64,000 nucleotides of DNA, from NCBI RefSeq assembly GCF_001182895.1, contig NZ_LFQR01000045.1, positions 48,925 to 112,924 of the forward strand. The letters are read 5' to 3'. Shown piece by piece: positions 18,662 through 28,382 of this stretch (positions within the stretch are counted from its first letter, which is position 1; every line of letters begins with the position of its first letter). This stretch comes from Frateuria defendens. Its GTDB lineage: Bacteria; Pseudomonadota; Gammaproteobacteria; Xanthomonadales; Rhodanobacteraceae. Below the pieces are notes generated by a model, which did no database searches, was not told the DNA's origin, and was given only the letters and a program-made list of their open reading frames with translations. A program made the translations under genes and the position numbers.

Positions 18662-20074
18662 ATGCTCATCCCCCTGATTCTTAGCGGAGGCAGCGGCACG
18701 CGCCTCTGGCCTGTATCGCGACGCAACCTGCCGAAGCAGTTCCTGTGCCTCAGCGGTGAGGGCACGCTGTTCCAGCAGACCGTGACGCGCACCCGCTTGT
18801 TGTCGGATGTAGCCTCCCCCATCGTCGTCGCCAGCGACGACCACCGCTTCCTCGCTGCCGATCAGTTGATTGAAGCCGGCGTCGAGAACGCCACCATCGT
18901 GCTCGAGCCCCTGGCGCGCAACACCGCGCCAGCGATCGCGCTGGGCGCGCTGAAGGCACTCGAGCAGGACCCCGAAGCGCTGTTGCTGGTGCTGCCGGCC
19001 GATCACCTGATCGGCGCGCCCGAGACCTTCAGCGCCGCCGTCGAACACGCCCTCCCCGCCGCCCGCGACGGCTGGCTCGTCACCTTCGGCATCAAGCCCG
19101 ACCGGCCGGAAACCGGCTTCGGCTACATCCGTCGTGCCGAGTCCGTCGGCGCAGGCGCCTACCGCGTCGAGCGCTTCGTGGAGAAGCCGGACCTCGCCAC
19201 CGCCGAGGGCTACCTCGCCGATGGCGGCTACAGCTGGAACTCCGGCATGTTCCTGTTCAAGGCGTCGCGCTACCTGGAGGAGCTGGGCGAGCACGCGCCG
19301 GCGATGCTGGCGGCGGTGCGCGAGGCCTATGCGGCGGCCACGCGCGACCTGGATTTCGTGCGCATCGGCAAGGAGGCCTTCGCCAAGGTGCCGGAAGACT
19401 CCATCGACTACGCGGTGATGGAGAAGACCCGCCGCGCCGCGGTGGTGCCGGTGGATTGCGCGTGGAGCGACATCGGTTCGTGGTCGGCGCTGTGGCTCAC
19501 CGGCGAGAAGGACGCCGAGGGCAACCTGCGCGAGGGCGACACGCTGGCCGTGAACACCCGCAACAGCCTGGTGCGCACGCACGAGCGCCACATGGTGGCC
19601 ACGGTGGGCGTGGACGACCTGATCGTGGTGACCACGCCGGACGCCACCCTGGTCGCGCACCGCGACGCCGCGCAGGACGTGAAGAAGGTGGTGGACCAGC
19701 TCAAGGCCGACGGCCGCAGCGAGCATTCCTTCCACCGCGTGGTGTACCGCCCGTGGGGCAGCTACGACTCGCTGGAGGCGGGCGGCCGCTTCCAGGTCAA
19801 GCGCATCGTGGTGAAGCCGAACGCATCCTTGAGCCTGCAGAAGCACCACCACCGCGCCGAGCACTGGATCGTGGTGTCGGGCACGGCCGAGGTCACCTGC
19901 GACGACAAGGTGTTCCTGCTCAGCGAGAACCAGAGCACCTACATCCCGCTGGGCAGCGTGCATCGCCTGCGCAACCCAGGCAAGGTGCCGCTGGAGCTGA
20001 TCGAGGTGCAGTCGGGCAGCTACCTGGGCGAGGACGACATCGTGCGCTTCGACGACGTGTACGGCCGCTCCTGA
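18662..20074 (+). CDS. manC: Mannose-1-phosphate guanylyltransferase / mannose-6-phosphate isomerase
   Basis: This bifunctional enzyme (XanB/AlgA type) supplies GDP-mannose. The 470-residue protein has the N-terminal nucleotidyltransferase motif [14 protein letters not shown] and [14 protein letters not shown], and from about residue 350 a cupin isomerase domain with [23 protein letters not shown]. Full length suggests that both activities are present. It ends the rml operon at an intrinsic terminator. GDP-mannose feeds gmd in the divergent cluster; the phosphomannomutase partner (XanA/AlgC) is not in the window. Confidence 0.95.
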   Translation: MLIPLILSGGSGTRLWPVSRRNLPKQFLCLSGEGTLFQQTVTRTRLLSDVASPIVVASDDHRFLAADQLIEAGVENATIVLEPLARNTAPAIALGALKALEQDPEALLLVLPADHLIGAPETFSAAVEHALPAARDGWLVTFGIKPDRPETGFGYIRRAESVGAGAYRVERFVEKPDLATAEGYLADGGYSWNSGMFLFKASRYLEELGEHAPAMLAAVREAYAAATRDLDFVRIGKEAFAKVPEDSIDYAVMEKTRRAAVVPVDCAWSDIGSWSALWLTGEKDAEGNLREGDTLAVNTRNSLVRTHERHMVATVGVDDLIVVTTPDATLVAHRDAAQDVKKVVDQLKADGRSEHSFHRVVYRPWGSYDSLEAGGRFQVKRIVVKPNASLSLQKHHHRAEHWIVVSGTAEVTCDDKVFLLSENQSTYIPLGSVHRLRNPGKVPLELIEVQSGSYLGEDDIVRFDDVYGRS

Positions 20075-20101
20075 GCCAAGCCAGCCCGCCCCGCGGGGAT
20101 G

Positions 20102-20137
20102 AGACGCCGCGCACACCCTGCGCGGCGTCTTTTTTTT
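20102..20137 (+). terminator. Intrinsic terminator of the rmlBACD-manC operon
   Basis: There is a perfect 11-bp stem (AGACGCCGCGC, 20102-20112, pairing with 20120-20130), a 7-base loop and a run of eight T. It lies 28 bases after the manC stop. Confidence 0.92.
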
Positions 20138-20199
20138 ATCGCCTCAAGTTGCGCCCCGGCCGAGCGATACAGGCGTACCGCCCAGCCAGGAGCGCCGCC

Positions 20200-21762
20200 G
20201 TGCGTACCAATCTGCCCGTCACCCAGCAGGAATACCGCTACCCCTCGGACTGGGCGCTGGTCTCGCGCACCGACCTGCGCGGCACCATCCTCTACTGCAA
20301 CGACACCTTCGTGGAGGCCAGCGGCTACGCGCGCGAGGAACTGCTGGGCCAGCCGCACAACCTGATCCGCCATCCGGACATGCCGCGCGAGGCGTTCCGC
20401 GACATGTGGGCGTGCATCCAGGCCGGGCGAACCTGGACCGCGCTGATCAAGAACCGCCGCAGGAACGGCGACCACTACTGGGTACGCGCCAACGTGACCC
20501 CGGTGGTCGCCGAGGGCAAGGTCACCGGCTTCGTCTCCGTGCGCACCTGCCCCACGCGCGAGGAGGTGGCCGAGGCCGCGCAGCTGTACGCGGCGCTGCG
20601 CGGCGCCGAGACCGGCGAGCGCGCCCTGCCCCATCGGTTCGAGCAGGGCATCGCCTACCGCGCGGGCGCTGCCGGCCTTGCGCAACAGCTGTGGCGCAAG
20701 GCGCCGACGCTGCATGCCTTGAGCGCCGGCCCGCTCTCGCTGCTGGTGGTGGCGCTGCTGGCGCCGTGGGCGCCGGCCCTGTTCACCACGGCCGTCGCCC
20801 TGCTCGCCGCCGTCGTCACCGCATGGGTGCTGGCCCTGCGGGTGGTGCGGCCGGTGGCGTCGATCGCGGCCATCGCCCGCCGGCTGGCCGCCGGCGACCT
20901 CGGCGGCGACACCGCGGCCGAAAGCAGTGGGTTCGGCGCCGAGGCGCGGCTCGCCTTGCGCCAGGCCCTGATCAACCTGCGCGCGATCGTCGGCGACATC
21001 GGCCGCGAGGTCGTTCGCATGCAGGGTGCGGCCGGCACGCTCACCGCGCAGAGCGAGCGGCTGGCGCAGCAGGCGAGCAACCAGGCGGCCAGCCTGGAGG
21101 AAACGGCCGCCACCATGGAAGAACTGGCAGCCGCCGCCACCGGCAACATGCAGAGCGCGCACGATGCGGCGGCACGCACCTCGCAGGTCGATACGCAGGC
21201 CACCGAGGCCGGCTCCGCGGCGGCGGCGCTGCTCGACCAGATCGGGCTGATCCGCGGCGCCACGCACAGCATCGGCGAGATCTCCGGCGAGATCGACGCC
21301 ATCGCCTTCCAGACCAACCTGCTCGCCCTCAACGCCGCGGTCGAGGCCGCCCGCGCCGGCGAGGCCGGGCGCGGCTTCGCGGTGGTGGCCGGCGAGGTGC
21401 GCGCACTGTCCCAGCGCACCATGCAGGCGTCGCGCTCTATCCGCGGCCTGGTGGGCGACATCCAGGGCAAGGTCGAGAGCGGGCTCGGCCAGGCGGAGCA
21501 GACCGCCGCCGTGATGGGCGGCACGCAGCGCGGCATGCAGGCGGTGCTGCACGCGGTCGCGCAGATCTCCAGCGTGTCGGCCGAGCAGCAGCGCGCCATC
21601 GGCCAGGTCGCCGACGAGGTGGGCCGGCTGGACCAGCACACGCAGGGCCACGCCGCGATGGTGGAGTCCTTCGCCGCCACCGCCGGCGACGTGGAGCACA
21701 GCGTGCAGGCGCTGGAAGGCACCATCAGCATCGTGGATCTGGGCGGCGCGCGGGCGGCGTAA
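20200..21762 (+). CDS. Aer-like methyl-accepting chemotaxis protein with PAS domain
   Basis: This chemoreceptor has 520 residues. The N-terminal PAS domain (about 10-115) has [16 protein letters not shown] and [16 protein letters not shown], the pattern of FAD-binding aerotaxis receptors. Two hydrophobic segments follow at about 175-225, then a HAMP-like linker. The C-terminal signalling domain has the hairpin tip [20 protein letters not shown]. There is no periplasmic sensor domain, so sensing is probably of internal redox/oxygen. GTG 20200 is chosen because it has AGGAG seven bases upstream and homologues start with a similar [11 protein letters not shown]. The large frame upstream is a shadow of manC. 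Confidence 0.92.
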   Translation: MRTNLPVTQQEYRYPSDWALVSRTDLRGTILYCNDTFVEASGYAREELLGQPHNLIRHPDMPREAFRDMWACIQAGRTWTALIKNRRRNGDHYWVRANVTPVVAEGKVTGFVSVRTCPTREEVAEAAQLYAALRGAETGERALPHRFEQGIAYRAGAAGLAQQLWRKAPTLHALSAGPLSLLVVALLAPWAPALFTTAVALLAAVVTAWVLALRVVRPVASIAAIARRLAAGDLGGDTAAESSGFGAEARLALRQALINLRAIVGDIGREVVRMQGAAGTLTAQSERLAQQASNQAASLEETAATMEELAAAATGNMQSAHDAAARTSQVDTQATEAGSAAAALLDQIGLIRGATHSIGEISGEIDAIAFQTNLLALNAAVEAARAGEAGRGFAVVAGEVRALSQRTMQASRSIRGLVGDIQGKVESGLGQAEQTAAVMGGTQRGMQAVLHAVAQISSVSAEQQRAIGQVADEVGRLDQHTQGHAAMVESFAATAGDVEHSVQALEGTISIVDLGGARAA

Positions 21763-22167
21763 AAGGTACGCGGCGGCCGTACACGGGCGCCGCTTGTCCG
21801 GCCCGGTGCCGTCAACGGCGGCGAGGTACCGCGTCGCTCCGGGCCGCAGCACTGCGCCGCCTCGACTCGCCCCGTCGCTTTCGCCGGCAGGACGCACGTT
21901 GGCGGTTCGAGGCTTTCCCTTTTCAAGGGCGGCACTTATCGATGCCATGCGGGCCTTGATTCCCACATCCCTGGCGCAGCCATGGCATGGCCTCCGCCGG
22001 GTGCGGCGCCACCGCCGCGGAACCCATCCACGACCTTGCCGCCGGAACGCACCGGCCGTGTAAGGAGCGCGCCTTGCGCGCGACCGCGGCATCGCGGCGT
22101 TACCGCTGCGCTGGCTGGTCGCGCGCAAGGCGCGCTCCTTACAACAGCGGCAACGCCTCGGGGGTGA
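21763..22167. other. 405-bp gap between convergent genes
   Basis: No gene is supported. The only clear structure is the 83-bp palindromic repeat at 22060-22142. The rest is GC-rich without promoter or RNA signature. Confidence 0.5.
22060..22142. repeat. REP-like palindromic element, copy 1
   Basis: Two 26-bp arms (22060-22085 and 22117-22142) are perfect reverse complements; the arm begins GTAAGGAGCGCGCC. They enclose 31 bases. A second copy lies at 36457-36542. Both sit between the 3' ends of convergent genes. There is no T-run, so it is not a normal intrinsic terminator. Confidence 0.85.
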
Positions 22168-22950
22168 TCATGGGCAGGCGGCGCGCTTGGCCAGCCACGC
22201 CCGCGCCGCGGCCAGCGGCGCGATGCCCTCGACGCGGATGCGGTAGTCCAGCTCGGTGACGGCGGCGTTGCCCAGTTGCAGCCCGGCCAGCATGGCGACC
22301 AGCTCCGGCGCCAGCACCGGTTCGAGTTCCTTGCGCATGATCAGCGTGGCCTGGTCGACGCCGCCCAGCAGGCCGCGCGGCTCGTCGAGCGGCCGGATGC
22401 GGTAGCGGTGGTGCAGGTACTGCGGCTGCCACAGCGGCAGCACCCGCCAGCGCCGCTCGGCCACCGCGCGCTCGAAGCCGTCGAAGCAATCGGCCTCGCT
22501 GCCCGGCTCGAAGTGGTAGCCCGCCGCATCGAGGCCGTATTCGCGCACGATGGCCTGCGAGAAGCGGCTGATGCCGGCGCCGGGGTTGATGCCCTGGATG
22601 CGCCGCTCCATCCGCGCCAGCACCTCGGGCTTGAGCAGGTCGGACACGCTACCGACCCGTTCGAGCGGCACGTAGTCGGGCACGCCCCACAGGCAGAACG
22701 GCTGGTACAGCACGCCGAGCTTGATGGTGCGCTCCAGGTGCGGCGCGAGGTAGGCCTCGTGGCTGGCGGGCAGCCAGGCCGAGACCAGCATATCCACCTC
22801 GTGCGCGCCAAAGTGCTGGAACATCGCCTCATGCGGGGCGCTGCTGACCACGACCTGGTGGCCGCGGTCCTCCAGGATCGCCTGTACCACCGCGGCGCTG
22901 GCGGCATGGAAGGAGAGATCGATGTGACCCAGGCGGATCGGCGCGCTCAC
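22168..22950 (-). CDS. Glycine betaine-type substrate-binding protein (OpuAC-like), no signal peptide
   Basis: The 260-residue protein matches the OpuAC/ProX periplasmic binding fold: IRLGHIDLSFHAASAAVV at the N-terminus, DMLVSAWLPASHEAYL, INPGAGISRFSQAIV and WRVLPLWQPQYLH. These give aromatic residues of the kind that form a quaternary-amine cage. No signal peptide or lipobox precedes the domain, and no ABC permease or ATPase gene is nearby. GTG 22950 is chosen because it overlaps the TGA of the upstream gene (GTGA). The very long open frame upstream is shadow. Binding of betaine/choline-like compounds is inferred; it may be a soluble sensor or an exported protein acting with a distant transporter. 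Confidence 0.75.
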   Translation of the reverse strand: MSAPIRLGHIDLSFHAASAAVVQAILEDRGHQVVVSSAPHEAMFQHFGAHEVDMLVSAWLPASHEAYLAPHLERTIKLGVLYQPFCLWGVPDYVPLERVGSVSDLLKPEVLARMERRIQGINPGAGISRFSQAIVREYGLDAAGYHFEPGSEADCFDGFERAVAERRWRVLPLWQPQYLHHRYRIRPLDEPRGLLGGVDQATLIMRKELEPVLAPELVAMLAGLQLGNAAVTELDYRIRVEGIAPLAAARAWLAKRAACP

Positions 22951-24086
22951 GGCCGGCCTCCGTGCAGCGGCAGGGTGAACAGCTGCACCGGCCACGCCGT
23001 GCGCGACTGCCCGCCGTGGAACAGCGCCACGCGATCCATCTGCGGCACCGGCAACCACAGGGTGCCGGTGCCGTCGATGTAGGGCGCATCCACCCAGTGC
23101 AGGCGCGGGTCGCGGATCACCGTCTCGACACGGCCGTCCGGCAGGCGCCGGCGCAGCGAGCTGTCGGCCAGCACGGTGAAGTACAGCGTGCCGTCGCGGT
23201 CCATCACCGTGCCGCCCACCGGCGGCAGGTCGAACCAGGGCTCGACGTGGCCGGCCAGCGTCTTGGCGTCCACGCCCGCATCGTCCAGCCAACGGGTGGC
23301 GATGCGCCACATCGGCCCGTTGAGCGGGGCGAAGTAGAACCAGCGGCCGTCGGGGCTCACCTCCAACGGATCGGCGTTCACCGCGAGCGGCTTGCCGTCG
23401 GGCGCGAGCACGGTCTCGCCCTCGACCACGATGGGCCGGCCGGCCCGCGCCGTGGTGTAGCGGCTGCCGTCGAGCACGCGGCGGGCCCGGCCGCTGTCGA
23501 GGTCGAGCACGATCAGGCCCGGCTGGCCGGCGTCGGTAAGGTAGGCGTGGCGGCCGTGGAAGCGCACGTCGTCCACGTAGCTGTGCGCGCCGAGCGCTTC
23601 CGGCCCGAACGGGTAGACGCGCTGCACCTTGCCGCTGGCGAGGTCGATGCGCACCAGCTTGGCGCCGCCCGGCAGCGGCGTGCCGCCGAAGTCGGGCGCG
23701 CCGGTGTCCACCACCCACAGGCCGCCCTCGCCGTCGCGATGGATGGCGTTGATGTTGACGAAGGCCGTGCGCGCATCCTGACCCGGTCGCCAGGCGTTCC
23801 AGGCGGCATCGGGAAACGGCTGCGGCCGGCGCTGCGCATCGAGCCGCGCCAGCGCGGAGCCGCGCGAGCCGGTCCAGCGCGGGCCGGCAACGTAGACGCC
23901 GCCGTCGTCGCCCACCGCCACCGCGTTCCAGATCAGGTCGCGGCTTTCGGCGGCCACCGCCAGGCGGGGCGCCTCGGCCGCCTGCGTGCGGGGCGCGATC
24001 GCCAAGGCCAGTGCGAGGCCGGCGAACAGCGCGGCCAGCTTCGGCGCGGCCTTGCCGGCCGGCGTTTTCGGGAATGACGTCCGCAT
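22947..24086 (-). CDS. Secreted Yellow/major royal jelly protein-like (SMP-30 fold) protein
   Basis: The product has 379 residues with a signal peptide (hydrophobic run AALFAGLALALAIA, cleavage near RTQAAEA). The beta-propeller part has VNINAIHRDGEGGLWVVDTG, SYVDDVRFHGRHAYLTDAG, VNADPLEVSPDGRWFYFAPL and GGTVMDRDGTLYFT, typical of bacterial MRJP/Yellow-like proteins related to SMP-30/gluconolactonase. Bacterial members are not well characterised; a lactonase-like or L-dopachrome-tautomerase-like role is only a family guess. It is 3 bp from the MDR oxidoreductase gene and coupled to the OpuAC-like gene, so these three form one minus-strand unit. Confidence 0.8.
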   Translation of the reverse strand: MRTSFPKTPAGKAAPKLAALFAGLALALAIAPRTQAAEAPRLAVAAESRDLIWNAVAVGDDGGVYVAGPRWTGSRGSALARLDAQRRPQPFPDAAWNAWRPGQDARTAFVNINAIHRDGEGGLWVVDTGAPDFGGTPLPGGAKLVRIDLASGKVQRVYPFGPEALGAHSYVDDVRFHGRHAYLTDAGQPGLIVLDLDSGRARRVLDGSRYTTARAGRPIVVEGETVLAPDGKPLAVNADPLEVSPDGRWFYFAPLNGPMWRIATRWLDDAGVDAKTLAGHVEPWFDLPPVGGTVMDRDGTLYFTVLADSSLRRRLPDGRVETVIRDPRLHWVDAPYIDGTGTLWLPVPQMDRVALFHGGQSRTAWPVQLFTLPLHGGRP

Positions 24087-24089
24087 GGC

Positions 24090-25112
24090 TCAGAACCCGC
24101 TCAGCACGGCTTTGCCGGTGGTGCGGCCGCTCTCGATCAAGGCGTGCGCGCGCTTCAGGTTCGCCGCGTTGAGGGCGCCGAAGTCCTTGTTGAAGGTGGT
24201 GCGCAGCAGGCCGGCGTCGATCAGGTCCGCCACCTCGTTGAGCAGCTGGTGCTGGGCGATCATGTCCGCGGTCTGGAAGCGCGAGCGGGTGAACATGAAC
24301 TCCCAGTGGAAGGAAGCGCTCTTGGTCTTGAGCTTGCGCACGTCCGGCGGCGTCTCCGGGTCGTCGATCACCGCCAGCTTGCCCTGCGGCGCCAGCGCCT
24401 CGGCGATGGCGTCGAAGTGCTGCCCGGTGTGGGTGAGGCCGAGCACGTAGTCCACGCCGCCCGGCACGATCGCCTTGACCTGCTCGGCCAACGGCCGGCT
24501 GTGGTCGATGACGTGGTGCGCGCCCATCGACAGCGTCCACTCGCGGCTGGCCGGCGTGGAGGCGGTGGCGATCACGGTGAGCCCGGTGAGGCGGCGCGCC
24601 AGCTGGGTGGCGATGGAGCCCACGCCGCCGGCCCCACCCACGATCAGCAGCGCGCCGGCGCCGGCCGGCTTGCCCAGGCGCACGCCGAGGCGGTCGAACA
24701 GCAGCTCCCACGCGGTGATGGCGGTGAGCGGCAGCGCCGCCGCTTCGGCGAAGCCAAGCGAGCGCGGCTTGCGCCCGACCAGGCGCTCGTCCACCACTTG
24801 CAGCTCGGCGTTGCTGCCGGGGCGGTCCAGCGCGCCGGCGTAGTACACGGTGTCGCCCGGCTTGAACAGGCTGGCCTCGGGGCCCACGGCCACCACGGTG
24901 CCGGCGGCGTCCCAGCCAAGCACGCGGGGCTCGCCCTGGGGGGCGGCGTTGGCGCGGATCTTCACATCCACCGGGTTCACCGACACCGCCTCGACCTTCA
25001 CCAGCAGGTCGCGGCCGGCGGCGACCGGCTCGGGCAGTTCGAGATCGATCAGGCTCTCGGCCTGGTCGATGGGCAGGGCGTGGCGGTAGGCGACGGCTTT
25101 CATGGCGGGCAC
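24090..25112 (-). CDS. Zinc-type/quinone oxidoreductase of the MDR superfamily
   Basis: The 340-residue protein has the MDR two-domain plan: the N-terminal GroES-like half with VSVNPVDVKIRA and VLGWDAAGTVVAVG, then the Rossmann half with LLIVGGAGGVGSIATQLAR. The catalytic-zinc cysteines of classic alcohol dehydrogenases are not evident, so it groups with quinone oxidoreductase / YhdH-ZADH-like NADPH enzymes acting on quinones or enones. It is divergent from a LysR regulator across 81 bp, a usual arrangement for LysR control of a redox gene. Confidence 0.85.
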   Translation of the reverse strand: MPAMKAVAYRHALPIDQAESLIDLELPEPVAAGRDLLVKVEAVSVNPVDVKIRANAAPQGEPRVLGWDAAGTVVAVGPEASLFKPGDTVYYAGALDRPGSNAELQVVDERLVGRKPRSLGFAEAAALPLTAITAWELLFDRLGVRLGKPAGAGALLIVGGAGGVGSIATQLARRLTGLTVIATASTPASREWTLSMGAHHVIDHSRPLAEQVKAIVPGGVDYVLGLTHTGQHFDAIAEALAPQGKLAVIDDPETPPDVRKLKTKSASFHWEFMFTRSRFQTADMIAQHQLLNEVADLIDAGLLRTTFNKDFGALNAANLKRAHALIESGRTTGKAVLSGF

Positions 25113-25193
25113 TCCGGAAAGATAGAAACGGCGCAGCCGGCTGGGCCGGATGCGGGGACCGGACTATGCTGACCATCCTTCGCAAGGCGAAAA

Positions 25194-26153
25194 ATGGCCG
25201 CCATGAGCAAACACTTTCCTGCCAAAGGCGAAAACGAGCCGGCACCGCCGATCCGCTTCGAGGATCTCGCCCTGTTCGTGCAGGCCGCCGACGCCGGCAG
25301 CTTTTCCGAGGCCGCCCGCCGGCGTGGCCTCACCCCCGCGGTGGCCAGCAGCGCCGTGCAGCGGCTGGAGCGTTCGCTGGGCATCCGCCTGTTCGTGCGC
25401 TCCACCCGCAGCCTGCGCCTGTCCGAGGACGGCGAGCGCTACCTCGCCCACGCCCGCACCGCCCTGCAAGCCTTGGAGGACGGCCGCCTGGCGCTGGACC
25501 AGGCGCGCGGCGAGATCGCCGGCCGGCTGCGCCTGTCGGCGCCCTCGGACCTGGGCCGCAACGTGCTGCTGCCGTGGCTGGACGCCTTCCAGCAGGCGCA
25601 CCCGAAGCTCGCCCTGCACCTGCGCATCGGCGACCGCGTGGCCGACCTCTACCGCCAGCCGCTGGACGCCGGCATCCGCTACGGCGCGCCGCCGGCCGAT
25701 TCCAGCCTGGTGGCGCAGCCGCTGGCGCCGGACAACCGCCGCGTGCTGTGCGCCGCGCCGGCCTACCTGGCGCGGCACGGGCACCCGCGCCGGCCCGACG
25801 AGCTGCGCCGGCACGAATGCCTGCGCTACGTGCTCGCCGACAGCGTGCACGAGCGCTGGAACTTCCACCTGCCGCAGGGCGTGCAGACCGTCACCGTGAG
25901 CGGCCGCCGCGTCAGCGACGATGCCGACGTGGTGCGCCGCTGGGCGGTGGCCGGCCACGGCCTGGTCTACAAGTCGCGCCTGGACGTGCTGGAGGATCTG
26001 CGCGCGGGCCGGCTGGTGGAAGTGTTCCCGCCCGGCTACGGCGAGCCCGCGCCGCTCAACCTGGTCTGCGCGCACCGCTCGCTGCTCTCGCCGGCCATCC
26101 AGCGGCTGCGCGATTTCCTGCGCGAGCGCTGCGCCGAATTCGCAACCCCATGA
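25194..26153 (+). CDS. LysR-family transcriptional regulator
   Basis: This is a 319-residue LTTR. The winged helix-turn-helix is at about 20-80 with LALFVQAADAGSFSEAARRRGL and VQRLERSLGIRLF; the substrate-binding domain follows from about 105 (GRLRLSAPSDLGRNVLLPWL). The ATG at 25194 has AAGG six bases upstream; ATG 25203 is possible. It probably controls the divergent MDR oxidoreductase unit and itself through the 81-bp shared promoter. The inducer is unknown. Confidence 0.93.
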   Translation: MAAMSKHFPAKGENEPAPPIRFEDLALFVQAADAGSFSEAARRRGLTPAVASSAVQRLERSLGIRLFVRSTRSLRLSEDGERYLAHARTALQALEDGRLALDQARGEIAGRLRLSAPSDLGRNVLLPWLDAFQQAHPKLALHLRIGDRVADLYRQPLDAGIRYGAPPADSSLVAQPLAPDNRRVLCAAPAYLARHGHPRRPDELRRHECLRYVLADSVHERWNFHLPQGVQTVTVSGRRVSDDADVVRRWAVAGHGLVYKSRLDVLEDLRAGRLVEVFPPGYGEPAPLNLVCAHRSLLSPAIQRLRDFLRERCAEFATP

Positions 26154-26242
26154 GCCCGCTGCGGGTCTAGAATGCCCGCGGCCGGCGGGCGCCCCCCCTC
26201 CGCCCCGCCGGCCGCAGGTCACTCCCCCACAAGGAACCGCTC

Positions 26243-26425
26243 ATGTCCCAGACGTTTGCCCCGGATTCCGAACTCGACCCGAACGATCTGCCGGAAGCCG
26301 ACCTCCCCCCGAAGACCATGCGCCATCCGCCGCACAGCGCGCTGGACACCATCGAGATCGCTGCCGCCGACGAAGTCCTGCACGAGAGCGCGCTGCGCGA
26401 ATCGGCACTGCGCCCGCCGCGCTGA
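26243..26425 (+). CDS. 60-residue acidic hypothetical protein
   Basis: I do not recognise it. The protein is acidic in its first half, rich in Pro, Glu and Asp, without membrane segment, and ends ALRESALRPPR. Support: ATG with AAGGA eight bases upstream, and a clear gap of about 90 bp after the LysR gene. Codon use looks like the host. Expression and function are unknown. Confidence 0.5.
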   Translation: MSQTFAPDSELDPNDLPEADLPPKTMRHPPHSALDTIEIAAADEVLHESALRESALRPPR

Positions 26426-26707
26426 GCGCCCCCGGGCCGCCGCCGAACGCGGCGGTCGCCTCCCGTCACGCGAACCCGATCCCCGCTCCCGCTCGCCGGC
26501 ATGCCGGCGAGTGCATGGCTGTGCGCCTTCCGTGCGCGCGGCGGCCCACGCTCCGCACACGAGCGAACGATCAGGGAAGGCCGCAACCTCGGCCATCCTT
26601 GCCATTGGAGAACAAGTCATTTCCTCCATGGCCGATTTATAGCCGTCTTGGCGACCAATACATTCGTGTCATCGGGCATACGCCCTTCCTGCCACGGAAC
26701 TGCTCCC

Positions 26708-27424
26708 ATGACCTCCACCGCCTTCCCCGCCACCCCGATCAAACCCGTCCTGATGGTGCTCACCAGCCACGGCACCAAGGGCAGCACCGGCGAGCCCACC
26801 GGCTTCTTCCTCGGCGAGCTGACCCATCCGCTGGCCGAACTCCAGGAGGCCGGCATCCCCACCGAGTTCGCCTCCATCCAAGGCGGCGAGCCGCCGGTGG
26901 ACGGCCTCAACCTCGACGACGCGGTGAACGCGCGCTACTGGAACGACGCCGCCTTCCGCGACGCCATCCGCCACACGCGGCGCCTGGGCGACGTCGATCC
27001 GTCGAAGTACTCGGCCATCTTCTTCGCCGGCGGCCACGGCGCGATGTGGGACTTCCCCACCAGCCCCGACGTGCAGCGTGTGACCCGCGCCGTCTATGAG
27101 GCCGGCGGCCTCGTCGGCGCGGTGTGCCACGGCCCCGCAGCGCTGGTCAACGTCACGCTGGGCGACGGCAGCTACCTGGTGGCCGGCAAGAACCTGAGCG
27201 CCTTCACCGACGACGAAGAGCGCGCCGTGAAGCTCGACCAGGTGGTGCCCTTCCTGCTCGCCAGCACGCTGGTGCAGTGCGGCGCGCACCACCACCCGGC
27301 GCCGGACTGGACGGCCAAGGTCGTGGTCGACGGCCGCCTGGTCACCGGCCAGAACCCGCAGTCCGCCGCCGGCGTCGGCGCGGCGCTGCGCGACCTGCTG
27401 CTGGGCCGGCCGGCGCAGGCCTGA
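26708..27424 (+). CDS. DJ-1/PfpI-superfamily protein, Hsp31-like
   Basis: This is a 238-residue type 1 glutamine amidotransferase-like protein. It has the elbow Cys140 in [10 protein letters not shown] with the adjacent His141, a [12 protein letters not shown] segment, and [21 protein letters not shown] near the N-terminus, as in Hsp31/YhbO-like proteins. These act as glyoxalase III-type or stress chaperone/deglycase proteins; which applies here cannot be told. ATG 26708 begins directly before the first beta strand. The frame open upstream to 26501 has no conserved sequence. Confidence 0.87.
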   Translation: MTSTAFPATPIKPVLMVLTSHGTKGSTGEPTGFFLGELTHPLAELQEAGIPTEFASIQGGEPPVDGLNLDDAVNARYWNDAAFRDAIRHTRRLGDVDPSKYSAIFFAGGHGAMWDFPTSPDVQRVTRAVYEAGGLVGAVCHGPAALVNVTLGDGSYLVAGKNLSAFTDDEERAVKLDQVVPFLLASTLVQCGAHHHPAPDWTAKVVVDGRLVTGQNPQSAAGVGAALRDLLLGRPAQA

Positions 27425-27576
27425 CCCTCCGCACCACGCGGGCGCCGACCGCCGGGCTTTCCGCCTCGGCGGCCGTCGAATCGTTCAGACGTCCATACGT
27501 CCATACGTACCAAATCAAACATCGCAGGCGACCGGCAGGCCGGGCGCCACGGCCCAGCTCACCCCAAGGAATCCCC

Positions 27577-28369
27577 ATGGACCTTCGATTGCAGGGCAAG
27601 ACCGCCCTGGTCACCGGCGCCACCGCCGGCATCGGCCTCGCCGTCGCCCGCACCCTGGCGCGCGAAGGCGTGGCCGTCGCCCTCACCGGCCGCAGCCAGG
27701 CCAGGCTGGACGCCGCGGCGGCCGAGATCGCGGCGGCCGCGCCCGGCAGCCGCTTCAGCACGATCGTCGCCGACCTCGGCAGCGCGAAGGCGCGGCCGCG
27801 CTGACCGCCGCGCAGCCGGACACCGACATCCTCGTCAACAACCTCGGCTACTACGAAGCCAAGCCCTTCGCCGAGATCACCGACGAGGACTGGCTGCGCA
27901 TGCTCGACGTCAACGTGATGTCCGGCGTGCGCCTGTCGCGCCACTACTTCCCGCGCGTGCTGGCGCAGAACTGGGGCCGGGTGATCTTCGTCTCCAGCGA
28001 GGTCGGCGCGTTCACGCCGCCGGACATGGTGCACTACGGCGTCAGCAAGTCGGCGCAGCTGGCCGTCTCGCGCGGCATGGCGGAGCTGACGAAGGGCACC
28101 GGCGTCACCGTCAACAGCGTGCTGCCTCGGCCACCCGCTCCGACGGCATCGTGGACTACCTGCGCCAGACCGCGCCGCGCCCCAGCATGAGCGACGCCGA
28201 GATCGAGGCCCACTTCTTCGAGACCTACCGCCCCAGCTCGCTGATCGCCCGCATGATCGAGGCGGACGAGATCGCGGCGATGGTCGCCCTGCTCGCCAGC
28301 CCGCTCGGCGCCGCCTCCAACGGCGCGGCGGTGCGGGTGGAAGGCGGCACTTTCCGTTCGATCCTCTGA
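27577..28369 (+). pseudogene. SDR-family oxidoreductase broken by two frameshifts
   Basis: Three frames together make one normal SDR of about 263 residues. The first has the cofactor motif [15 protein letters not shown]; the second has [14 protein letters not shown] and the catalytic VSSEVG...YGVSKSAQ; the third has the C-terminus NGAAVRVEGGTFRSIL. Each join needs one missing base: one near 27781-27790 (a G in GCGAAGG) and one near 28121-28130 (a C in GCTGCCTCGG). If intact it would be a classical SDR reductase. Two independent single-base losses either mark a recent pseudogene or are assembly errors in GC-rich sequence. The upstream 27489-27510 stretch has a tandem ACGTCCAT repeat. Confidence 0.8.
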
Positions 28370-28382
28370 GCGGAGAACCGCC

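Noticed and set aside
20020..22128. 702-codon minus-strand frame opposite the chemoreceptor
   Set aside because: Antisense to a gene with clear PAS and signalling domains; composition is typical of shadow frames.
22060..22142. Interpretation as intrinsic terminator
   Set aside because: The stem is long and perfect but there is no T-run on either strand, and the arms recur at 36457; a dispersed repeat explains it better.
22168..25245. Very long minus-strand open frame (about 1025 codons)
   Set aside because: Only the last 261 codons (22168-22950) encode a recognisable protein. The rest is Arg/Gly/Pro-rich shadow over the MRJP-like and oxidoreductase genes in high-GC DNA.
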